Assembly: GCA_903871465.1 (NCBI GenBank)
Contig: CAIQHB010000012.1
Coordinates: 1-35,941 of the forward strand
Reading direction: 5' to 3'
DNA: 35,941 nucleotides
DNA from: an uncultured Methanosarcinales archaeon
GTDB lineage: Archaea; Halobacteriota; Methanosarcinia; Methanotrichales; Methanotrichaceae
Shown: positions 25,456-32,883 of the stretch, in pieces
Layout: every line of letters begins with the position of its first letter
How positions within the stretch are numbered: the first letter of the stretch is position 1
Position numbers and translations under genes: made by a program
Notes under the pieces: generated by a model
Seen by the model: the letters and a program-made list of their open reading frames with translations, nothing else
Told to the model about the DNA's origin: nothing
Databases searched by the model: none

Positions 25456-26469
25456 ATGGTCTTTGCACCAATACATTACATTCCCTCTGTCTTCTCAGCT
25501 CTCCTGATCATTTTTCTCGCTGGGAGGGTTCGCGCACATAAGAGCATCGCCCTGATTATGGCCTCATTTGCGGCTTTAGGCCTGGTGGGCTATCTCTCCC
25601 GGGGCGAATTTCGCTTTTATCCCCTGGACATGCACGTTCTGCACTCATGGCTCGGCATGATCGCGCTCATGCTTACCCTGACCGTCTTTCTGGATGGAAT
25701 GTTGTTTCACAAATTTCATGGCCGGTCTCACTGTAGAGTGGGATATATAGCCGCATTTTTTGCCATCCTCGCGCTCTCGAGCGGCCTATATCTGCTCTTT
25801 GGATTGGCGGATTTGCAGCAAGAGACACCTTTATCGAATGAGACCTCTAGGCCTGCATCAGAGCATTCGGAGCCCTTTCTCCAGCAGAATGCATCCCATA
25901 TCCTGCAGGAGGTGGAAACCCAGCGGTATCAGGGAAAAAATCTGATGCCCTTGAGCCAGCAGGGGAATAACGCCATCCAGGGAACGCAAGTTATCAACAA
26001 AGATACTTACCGGCTGGTTGTCACGGGTCTAGTCGAGAAGAATCTGAACATGAGTTACGAGGAGCTTCTGGCGCTACCGGCATACGCGGAGGAGGCTTAC
26101 ATGCCCTGCGTGGAAGGATGGGGATTCGATGCCAAGTGGACCGGATTTCGGGTCGTCGATCTATTGAACCTTTCCGGTTTGAAGCCAGGTGCAAGCTATG
26201 TGGTATTCTACTCCAGTGACGGCTACTCCACGGGCCTTCCTCTCGATTATCTGAGCGCAAACAAGATACTTTTGGCGTACGGCATTAATGATGTCACTCT
26301 GCCTCATGAGCGGGGTTTTCCCTTCCAACTGGTCGCCAAGAGCCGGTACGGTTACAAGTGGAGCAAATGGATAACCAGGATCGAGGTCGTGGATAAGGAA
26401 GTGAGAGGCTACTGGGAATCGAGAGGCTACAGCAATAGCGCCAAGGTGGGTGAGATTCCATTTGGGTAA
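25456..26469 (+). CDS. Membrane-anchored molybdopterin-dependent oxidoreductase (sulfite-oxidase fold)
   Basis: The 337-aa protein has four N-terminal membrane spans (about 8-25, 30-48, 60-80, 95-117). A hydrophilic linker (120-180) leads to a sulfite-oxidase-type molybdopterin domain (about 183-315). The Mo-ligand Cys is C218 in MPCVEGWGFDAKWTG; other family motifs are YSSDGYSTGLPLDYL, LPHERGFPFQLV and YGYKWSKWI. Histidines H60 and H63 at the start of span 3, with H85 and H88 after it, could bind heme b, making this a cytochrome/molybdoenzyme fusion. The catalytic domain should face outside. The reaction is unknown: sulfite, sulfoxide (MsrP-like) or another oxyanion chemistry are options. 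It is coupled to the secreted Cys-containing gene upstream by a 12-nt gap. Confidence 0.75.
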   Translation: MVFAPIHYIPSVFSALLIIFLAGRVRAHKSIALIMASFAALGLVGYLSRGEFRFYPLDMHVLHSWLGMIALMLTLTVFLDGMLFHKFHGRSHCRVGYIAAFFAILALSSGLYLLFGLADLQQETPLSNETSRPASEHSEPFLQQNASHILQEVETQRYQGKNLMPLSQQGNNAIQGTQVINKDTYRLVVTGLVEKNLNMSYEELLALPAYAEEAYMPCVEGWGFDAKWTGFRVVDLLNLSGLKPGASYVVFYSSDGYSTGLPLDYLSANKILLAYGINDVTLPHERGFPFQLVAKSRYGYKWSKWITRIEVVDKEVRGYWESRGYSNSAKVGEIPFG

Positions 26470-26687
26470 ACACTTAGTTTTTATCTTTATATTTTGATTT
26501 ATAATCACTTTAATTGGATTTAGCTTAACCTCTGGAGACGGTTTTCTTTTTGTCTCAGATCGCATCGAGATATCCATAAGGACGAATAACGACAAACGTC
26601 GAGAAAAGTCCTTATATTGGTTCGCCAGAAGCACCCGGGTGGATATCGCAAAAGGAAAACATCACAGACGAATCGCAGAGTGATAAG

Positions 26688-29600
26688 ATGCAAAAGGCAA
26701 TCTTGATTTTGATCTTGACGGCGGCTCTTCTATGTATGAGCGCTGCCAGCGGGGCTGACTTTGGAAAAGAGCGCCCCATTGCCATCGTGACGGGCTCAGA
26801 GCAGGAGCAGCCCGCCATAGACGGGCATATTGTAGCCTGGGCGGATAACAGAAGCGGAAACTACGACATCTTCATGTATGACCTGGAGACCGGCCTGGAG
26901 AAATGGGTGTGCATCAATCCGTTCTTCCAGATCAATCCTGCCGTATCAGGCGAGCGCATCGTCTGGCAAGATATGCGATCAGGAAATGCTGATGTTTACA
27001 TGTATGATGTCGTCAACCGGACGGAGTCTGCTGTCACAACCAACCCCGGAAACCAGACCCAACCCGATATCAACGGCAATCGTGTGGTCTGGTCGGATGA
27101 TCGCGAAGGCATCTATAAGGTTCATCTCTACGATCTGATCTCCAAGAAGGAGCAGACCCTTCCTTCAGGCAAGGGAGAGCAGATCGAGCCCAAGATCAAC
27201 GGGGACAAAGTGGTCTGGATGGACAAGCGCTCTGGAGACTTTGACGTCTACATGTACGATATAACTGGTGGCAAAGGGTCGGCAGTCGCCACTGGCCCGG
27301 GAGATCAGTCGTTTCCTTCGATCAGTGGCAATATTGTAGCGTGGTCTGATAATCGCACCGGAGAGTCCGACATTGCCTACATGGACCTCGCAACTCAGAA
27401 GACCACGACCCACACCAAGCCCGGCAAGCAGACGGACCCGAAGGTTTATGGCGAATTCATTGCCTATCTGAACAACGGCACGGATATAAATCTCTACGAC
27501 ATCAAGACTGGCACTGATTCTACCCTGGCACCGGGATACATCAAGATGGAACCTGCTATCAGCGATCGGGGCGTCGTCTGGACGGATTACAGGGAAGGTC
27601 CAAGGGATCCGGATATTCAGATGTACGACTTTAAAATGCTGGCTGATGTTTCCATAACCAATGGATCTTTCAACCACACCAATCCCTCTATCGAAGGGGA
27701 CAACATCGTCTGGACGGATAACAGGAATGGACACTACAACGTTTATCTGTACAACAGCGCTACCAATAAAGAACGGAACATAACCAGTGACGGTTTTGAC
27801 CACAGCAGCCCAGATATCAGCGGCAACAATGTGATCTGGACTGATAAGAGCCTGGGCAACCTCGATATCTTCCTGTATGACCTTTTGACGGGCAAGATCC
27901 GGCAAATAACATCCGGAACAATCGATCATTATTATGGAATGATTGACGGCAATATCATCATCTGGATTGACAAACGGTCTGGAGACGAACAGGTCTACCA
28001 ATACGACATCGCTACAGGGAAGGAGAGGGCGATCACCAGTCAGAAGTCCTTCAAGCTCTCACCCGTAATAAACGGCGACAATGTCGTCTGGATCGATGAT
28101 CGGAACAAAGGAAGCTGGGATGTCTACCAATACAATCTGACCACAGGCGTTGAGACCCCCATCTGCACCAACTCGGCCCGGCAAGCCCAGCCCTGGATTT
28201 ATGGAAATACCATAGTCTGGGCCGACGGACGAAACAAGAACTGGGACATATATACCTACGATCTTACAACCAAAATCGAGAGAGCGCTGGTAACCAACTC
28301 CGCCAACCAGGGCTACCCCATGGTATATGGAAATTTTGTGGCCTGGCTGGATGTGAGAGGAGGGGATTCGGACATTTACCTCTACGATCTTGAGAAGGGT
28401 AAAGAAGTGCCGGTGGCCACGCTGCCCATGCAGCAGACACCCAACGATGGAAAAGGGGACCCTTATAAGGTGAAACCAAACCATTCCTCCAAGATCATAA
28501 GCGGTAACAAGATCGTCTGGATGGACAATAACAATGGCTATTCGCAGATCAAGATGAGATATATCAACTCCGATCCGCTGCTGCTCCTGAACACAGACTT
28601 TCCCAGCACCAACGGCAGCCTGCTGGTATGGAGCGACAACCGGGGAGGCAACTGGAACATCTACGGCTTCGACTTCTTCACGAGATCTGAGAGGCCCATC
28701 TCCCGAAGGGATTACGACCAGCTATATCCCAAGGCTTCTGGCGATAAAGTGGTCTGGGCGGACTACAGAAATGGGGATGCCGACATCTATCTGAAAAACC
28801 TGACAACAGGCGTAGAATCTGCCCTTGTAACGGGCAAAGGCGATCAGGTCTGGCCGTCCATATCCGGCAATAGAGTTGTCTGGCAGGACAACTCCAGCGG
28901 CAACTGGGACATTTACATGCAAGATCTTGCTACGGGTAAGACGACGCCCATTTACAAAGGCCCCGGCCAGCAGATGTATCCCATCATCAGCGGCGATTTG
29001 GTGGTCTGGCAGGACAACCGGAACGGCAACTGGGACGCTTATGTCAAGGATCTGGCGTCCGGAAGCGAGACCAAGCTAACTGGTGATGGAGACCAGGTCT
29101 ATCCCGACGTCTCCGGAAACACTATCGCCTGGGAGGACGGCAAAACCAAAGACATCTCCTATTACATCTGGGATAAGAAGTGGGGCAAGACCTATCCCCG
29201 GCCAGGAGAGCAGACGAACCCCGTGGTTTCGGGCAAGTACATAGCCTATGTGGACGGAGTGGGTACTAACACATCCATCCGCAAGCTGGATACCAGCAAC
29301 TGGAAGGACGATCTTGTCCAGACGGGACCGGGACAGGTCAAGCCCAGCATGGACGAGAAACTGGTCTGGCTCAACTCACCGGCCGGCAGGCCAAGATCAG
29401 TGCCTGTGACGGCAGGCCAAACCAGCGTTATCTGCAAAGCACCCGGCGACCAGAGCCATCCCGTTGTGGGTGGAAACGATCAGGTAGGATACTACGTCGC
29501 CTGGATGGATAACCGCACCGGAAACCCGGATATCTATGTCTATAGCCTGGCTCAGGAGATCGAACTTCCGATAGCGGCAAGCCCGTATGAGGACATGAAT

Positions 29601-30329
29601 CCGGATATCTCAGGAAGCATCCTCGGGTGGGTTGCCCGTAATCCCGAGAACCAATATCATATCCCGAATTACTGGTCGATCAGGACTTTTGATATGTCCA
29701 TCGATAACTCCACGGAGCTTGTCTACGGTCTGGAGAATGCTACACCGGTTTCACTTAGCGCCAACTACCTGGCCTATTTGAGAAAGAATTACTTTGGCTG
29801 GATGGTCTATGTGAGGCCGATCTACCAGAAAGAGGTCAACGCGGAATATCCGCCCAATGGCATCAATCCGCGGGCCGGAGGAGATTATGTCGTCTACCAG
29901 GATAACAAGAAAGGGAACTGGGATATCTGGTTGTGGAAGCAGGGCCAGAGTCCCGTGGCTCTGGTAAGCGACGCGAACGATCAGATCAATCCGGCGACAG
30001 ACGGACAAACGGTGGTCTGGCAGGACAACAGGAACGGCAATTGGGATATCTATGCCTACGACCTGAAAACCAGCAAGGAGATACAGATAACCAAGGATAA
30101 AGCGGATCATACCAATCCGGACGTGGAGAACGGAGTCGTTGTCTGGCAGGACAAGAGAAACGGCAACTGGGACATTTATGCCTACGATATGAACGTCAAG
30201 AAAGAGAAAGTTATATGCATGGGTCCCGGAGCTCAGACCGAGCCGCGCATAAAAACTGGCAGGATCGTCTGGACCGATGACCGGAGCGGAAACAAAGACA
30301 TCTACCTCTATGAAAACTACATGGCATAA
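26688..30329 (+). CDS. Large exported TolB-like beta-propeller repeat protein
   Basis: The 1213-aa protein has a signal peptide (MQKAILILILTAALLCMSAA) and then repeats end to end. Each repeat has a core of (V/I)(V/I)W-x-D-x-R-x-G-x-x-DIY-x-YDL, preceded by NP-x-(I/V)-G. I count 28 copies with a period of roughly 42-43 residues; the last ends YENYMA. Copies 18 and 26-27 are the most alike (VVWQDNRNGNWD, VVWQDKRNGNWD) while 19-24 are the most worn. Twenty-eight blades would suit four seven-bladed propellers (inference). No anchor or sorting motif is seen, so it may be held by the S-layer or a partner. Such proteins in methanogens are surface proteins of unknown ligand. Confidence 0.82.
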   Translation: MQKAILILILTAALLCMSAASGADFGKERPIAIVTGSEQEQPAIDGHIVAWADNRSGNYDIFMYDLETGLEKWVCINPFFQINPAVSGERIVWQDMRSGNADVYMYDVVNRTESAVTTNPGNQTQPDINGNRVVWSDDREGIYKVHLYDLISKKEQTLPSGKGEQIEPKINGDKVVWMDKRSGDFDVYMYDITGGKGSAVATGPGDQSFPSISGNIVAWSDNRTGESDIAYMDLATQKTTTHTKPGKQTDPKVYGEFIAYLNNGTDINLYDIKTGTDSTLAPGYIKMEPAISDRGVVWTDYREGPRDPDIQMYDFKMLADVSITNGSFNHTNPSIEGDNIVWTDNRNGHYNVYLYNSATNKERNITSDGFDHSSPDISGNNVIWTDKSLGNLDIFLYDLLTGKIRQITSGTIDHYYGMIDGNIIIWIDKRSGDEQVYQYDIATGKERAITSQKSFKLSPVINGDNVVWIDDRNKGSWDVYQYNLTTGVETPICTNSARQAQPWIYGNTIVWADGRNKNWDIYTYDLTTKIERALVTNSANQGYPMVYGNFVAWLDVRGGDSDIYLYDLEKGKEVPVATLPMQQTPNDGKGDPYKVKPNHSSKIISGNKIVWMDNNNGYSQIKMRYINSDPLLLLNTDFPSTNGSLLVWSDNRGGNWNIYGFDFFTRSERPISRRDYDQLYPKASGDKVVWADYRNGDADIYLKNLTTGVESALVTGKGDQVWPSISGNRVVWQDNSSGNWDIYMQDLATGKTTPIYKGPGQQMYPIISGDLVVWQDNRNGNWDAYVKDLASGSETKLTGDGDQVYPDVSGNTIAWEDGKTKDISYYIWDKKWGKTYPRPGEQTNPVVSGKYIAYVDGVGTNTSIRKLDTSNWKDDLVQTGPGQVKPSMDEKLVWLNSPAGRPRSVPVTAGQTSVICKAPGDQSHPVVGGNDQVGYYVAWMDNRTGNPDIYVYSLAQEIELPIAASPYEDMNPDISGSILGWVARNPENQYHIPNYWSIRTFDMSIDNSTELVYGLENATPVSLSANYLAYLRKNYFGWMVYVRPIYQKEVNAEYPPNGINPRAGGDYVVYQDNKKGNWDIWLWKQGQSPVALVSDANDQINPATDGQTVVWQDNRNGNWDIYAYDLKTSKEIQITKDKADHTNPDVENGVVVWQDKRNGNWDIYAYDMNVKKEKVICMGPGAQTEPRIKTGRIVWTDDRSGNKDIYLYENYMA

Positions 30330-30359
30330 GGCGTAGCATAAGGCGTAACATAAGGCGTA
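30324..30359 (+). repeat. Three tandem 12-bp units at the stop codon
   Basis: GCATAAGGCGTA occurs three times in a row (the third begins ACATAA). Because the unit is a multiple of three, each copy carries an in-frame TAA. The first TAA is the stop of the propeller gene, so the stop has been triplicated. Confidence 0.8.
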
Positions 30360-30396
30360 AAGGGGGCCGTCTTCGGCCACCCCGTCCTTTTTCTAA
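30360..30396 (+). terminator. Hairpin terminator after the propeller gene
   Basis: GGGGGCCG-TCTT-CGGCCACCCC is a strong stem with one bulge, followed by GTCCTTTTTC. It lies directly after the triplicated stop. Confidence 0.7.
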
Positions 30397-30437
30397 TCCG
30401 AAATCCTGGATCGAGACCGCAGTCTATCGGGGCAAAG

Positions 30438-30446
30438 TTTATTTAT
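30438..30446 (+). promoter_or_regulatory. TATA box of the pdxS operon
   Basis: TTTATTTAT about 50 nt before the pdxS start predicts a transcript start near 30468 and a short leader containing GGGGC. Confidence 0.45.
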
Positions 30447-30492
30447 GTTCTCAATGCGTTAGCTTGGCACTTAAGAACGTCTGGGGCAATTC

Positions 30493-31386
30493 ATGGAGCT
30501 GGAAAATCTTCGATTTGGTACGGAACTGCTCAAACGCGGTTTCGCAAAGATGCAGAAAGGCGGCGTCATAATGGACGTCACCACCCCGAAACAAGCCGTA
30601 ATAGCTGAAGAAGCGGGTGCTGTGGCCGTAATGGCTCTGCATGCCGTGCCTGCGGACATCAGGAAGATGGGTGGCGTGGCCAGGATGGCAGACCCTCTGG
30701 TCATAGAGGCGATCATCGAGGCTGTGACCATCCCCGTTATGGCCAAGGCCAGGATCGGCCACTTCGTGGAAGCCCAGATTCTGGAAGCATTGGGAGTGGA
30801 TATGGTGGACGAGTCTGAGGTGCTTACTCCGGCGGACGAATTCCACATTGAAAAGACTAAATTCACCATTCCTTTCGTCTGCGGCGCTCGAAACCTGGGT
30901 GAAGCCTGCAGGCGCATCAAGGAAGGAGCGGCCATGATCCGGACCAAGGGTGAAGCAGGGACAGGAGACGTGAGCCAGGCAGTGCTGCATATGAGGATGA
31001 TCCTGGGTCAGATCAGGAGCCTGAAGGGCATGGACGATCTGCAACTCATGAAGGTGGCACGCGAAATCGAAGCCGATCTGGATCTGGTCCGGGAGTGTGC
31101 CAGCATGCAGCGCCTGCCCGTGGTGAACTTTGCGGCCGGAGGAATCGCCACGCCCGCAGATGCGGCTCTGATGATGCAGCTAGGTGCGGATGGAGTCTTC
31201 GTGGGGTCGGGCATATTCAAGTCCGAGAACCCGGAGGCAATGGCACATGCCATTGTTGAAGCCGTGCATCATTATGACGATCCGGCGATCCTGGCTGATG
31301 TATCCAAGGGTCTGGGAGCGGCCATGAAAGGGCTGGATGCGGCAACGATTCCTGAAGCGGAAATCCTGCAGACGAGAGGCTGGTAG
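30493..31386 (+). CDS. pdxS: Pyridoxal 5'-phosphate synthase, synthase subunit
   Basis: The 297-aa TIM-barrel protein closely matches PdxS/Pdx1: [15 protein letters not shown] (D28), [25 protein letters not shown] and [14 protein letters not shown]. The imine-forming lysines are K85 and K152 ([11 protein letters not shown]); [20 protein letters not shown] forms the phosphate site. It makes PLP from ribose 5-phosphate, glyceraldehyde 3-phosphate and ammonia supplied by PdxT. Subunits form dodecamers. The pdxT start codon follows its stop with no gap. Confidence 0.96.
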   Translation: MELENLRFGTELLKRGFAKMQKGGVIMDVTTPKQAVIAEEAGAVAVMALHAVPADIRKMGGVARMADPLVIEAIIEAVTIPVMAKARIGHFVEAQILEALGVDMVDESEVLTPADEFHIEKTKFTIPFVCGARNLGEACRRIKEGAAMIRTKGEAGTGDVSQAVLHMRMILGQIRSLKGMDDLQLMKVAREIEADLDLVRECASMQRLPVVNFAAGGIATPADAALMMQLGADGVFVGSGIFKSENPEAMAHAIVEAVHHYDDPAILADVSKGLGAAMKGLDAATIPEAEILQTRGW

Positions 31387-31977
31387 GTGCAAAGAATCGG
31401 TGTCCTGGCTCTGCAGGGCGACGTCTCTGAGCATATCGCGGCTCTTGAGAGGGCCATGCGGGGCCAGGGCGAGGTTGTGGAGATCAGGAAGCCGGGCCAG
31501 ATGGAGCAATGCCAGGGCCTGGTGCTGCCGGGTGGAGAGAGCACTGCCATCTTTCGTCAGCTGGAGCGGTCAGGTCTGACAGAGGAGCTGAAAGCCGCTG
31601 CCATCTCCGGCAAGCCGATACTAGCCACCTGTGCCGGGTTGGTGCTGGTCTCCAAAGAGATAGACGGGATTGAAGGCGATTCAAGGGTCAAGCCACTCGG
31701 TTTAATGGACATCAAGATCAGCCGAAATGCCTTCGGGCCTCAGAGGGAGTCCTTTGAGGCGGACCTGGAGATTGTCGGCATGGAGCGACCTTACCGGGCG
31801 GTCTTCATCCGTGCTCCTGCCATATCCGAGGTGGGCAGTGGGGTGCAGGTGCTGGCGAAAGTTGGGGACGCCGTGGTCGCCGCCCGGCAGAAGAATCTGC
31901 TGGCTCTTGCTTTTCACCCCGAGCTCACGGATGACTCACGAGTTCACCAAATATTCTTGAAGATGCTGGAGGATTGA
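31387..31977 (+). CDS. pdxT: Pyridoxal 5'-phosphate synthase, glutaminase subunit
   Basis: The 196-aa class I glutamine amidotransferase contains GVLALQGDVSEH, VLPGGESTA (oxyanion strand) and the nucleophile C82 in ILATCAGLVLV. The His-Glu pair is in LALAFHPELTDDSRVH. It hydrolyses glutamine and channels ammonia to PdxS. It starts with GTG directly after the pdxS stop, and the next gene's ATG begins 1 nt after its own stop, so all three are translationally coupled. Confidence 0.95.
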   Translation: MQRIGVLALQGDVSEHIAALERAMRGQGEVVEIRKPGQMEQCQGLVLPGGESTAIFRQLERSGLTEELKAAAISGKPILATCAGLVLVSKEIDGIEGDSRVKPLGLMDIKISRNAFGPQRESFEADLEIVGMERPYRAVFIRAPAISEVGSGVQVLAKVGDAVVAARQKNLLALAFHPELTDDSRVHQIFLKMLED

Positions 31978-31978
31978 G

Positions 31979-32332
31979 ATGTTTTCGGAAAAAGATCTGG
32001 TGGCCAGAAGCACTGAGGATATGGCCCAAGAGGTTGAGGAGCTCTTGAAGGACTCAAAGCGCCTGCGAGAGGAGTACGAGGCATCAACAAAGAAAGAGGC
32101 GGAGATGCGCCGGGAGTCTGTGGACACGAGGCCTTCCGACGCCGAGCGGGCAGAGAGCTTCTGGCAAGAGGCAGAAAAGCTCCGGGAAGAGGCAAAGGAG
32201 ATGATGCAGCTCTCCATGGAAAAAAAGCTGCGCGCGGCCGAGGTCCAGCACCGCATCGATATTCATGACCAGATCGAGTCCTTGGATAATAGTGATGAGA
32301 TCTGGAGCAAAGCCGTGAAGGCGAGTCGTTGA
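31979..32332 (+). CDS. Coiled-coil protein of unknown function coupled to pdxST
   Basis: The 117-aa protein is highly charged, almost entirely helical and probably coiled coil: MAQEVEELLKDSKRLREEYE, ESFWQEAEKLREEAKEMMQ and KKLRAAEVQHRIDIHDQIES. No signal peptide, membrane span, Cys or enzymatic motif is present. The ATG follows the pdxT TGA after a single base, so it is read from the same mRNA. The position suggests an accessory to PLP synthase or simply a hitch-hiker; the sequence does not decide. I do not recognise the family. Confidence 0.75.
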   Translation: MFSEKDLVARSTEDMAQEVEELLKDSKRLREEYEASTKKEAEMRRESVDTRPSDAERAESFWQEAEKLREEAKEMMQLSMEKKLRAAEVQHRIDIHDQIESLDNSDEIWSKAVKASR

Positions 32333-32780
32333 TTCGTGTGTCACAGCCAACGGCATAGAATCTCAGCATGAAGTAGAGGGTCTGCAGTAAAAAGAATCCG
32401 GAAAAGTTTCCCTTGAAGATCATCTTATGGGCTTCAATAGCCTTTGAGATTCGATGCCGAGAAACCACGCCACTGGAAACACGATCAATATCTTCATAGC
32501 GAATATGGAGAAGTAAGCGCTTCAAGAAGCAAGAGCCAAGTACACAAATCAATTTGGCCAATTCTATGAGTGTGAAATAGTTATTAGTAGATCGAAACTA
32601 GTGCAAAGGACTCCGCTTTCATCCTGTTGCAACGGCGTCGCAACTCCCGTTAGCTCCGCGAGTTAACGAGACCACCGTGAACGATGGGGACTTCTTGCTT
32701 CGTCCTTCGCAATCCTACAAGTTAAAATATTTTTACTATTAATAACGATAAATCATAAATACAACTTGGATCTTTCGAAT
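32333..32780. other. Gene-poor interval with coding-like remnant and hairpins
   Basis: On the minus strand from about 32600 to 32345 an open frame reads protein-like (for example KRLLLHIRYEDIDRVSSGVV then SRHRISKAIEAHKM). It has no ATG or ribosome binding site and runs into the antisense of the coiled-coil gene, so it may be a gene remnant. Positions about 32630-32700 hold three small stems: GTTGC/GCAAC, a 9-bp stem with loop CGC (32649-32669, one G-T pair), and CCACCG/CGATGG. Clustered stems of this kind occur at ends of IS200/IS605-like elements, but no transposase is visible. The last part is AT-rich promoter DNA. Confidence 0.3.
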
Positions 32781-32801
32781 ATGCATTTAAAGGAGGAATT
32801 T

Positions 32802-32846
32802 ATGCAGATTTGGTGCCATTTGAATCACCAAGACTGCCAATATTGA
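32802..32846 (+). CDS. 14-codon leader-like ORF before the Cys-rich gene
   Basis: AAGGAGGAATTT gives the strongest Shine-Dalgarno site in the region, 6 nt before an ATG. The frame [14 protein letters not shown] then stops. It lies 38 nt before the start of the Cys-rich secreted gene. With two Cys and two His in 14 residues it could be a metal- or translation-sensing leader peptide, or just a worn gene start. An in-frame ATG at 32781 would extend it by seven codons. Confidence 0.35.
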   Translation: MQIWCHLNHQDCQY

Positions 32847-32883
32847 AGCGGGGAAGATAGATCAAATTTGGGTGGCGAATAGT

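Noticed and set aside
26688-30329. DNA tandem repeat or CRISPR-like array from the recurrent TGGGACATCTA/GGCAACTGGGA words
   Set aside because: The recurrence is at protein level with variable spacing and synonymous change; it is explained by propeller repeats in one gene.
31944-32561. 205-codon minus-strand frame
   Set aside because: Its second half is antisense to the coiled-coil gene and low in complexity. Only the part above 32345 looks protein-like, and that part lacks a proper start.
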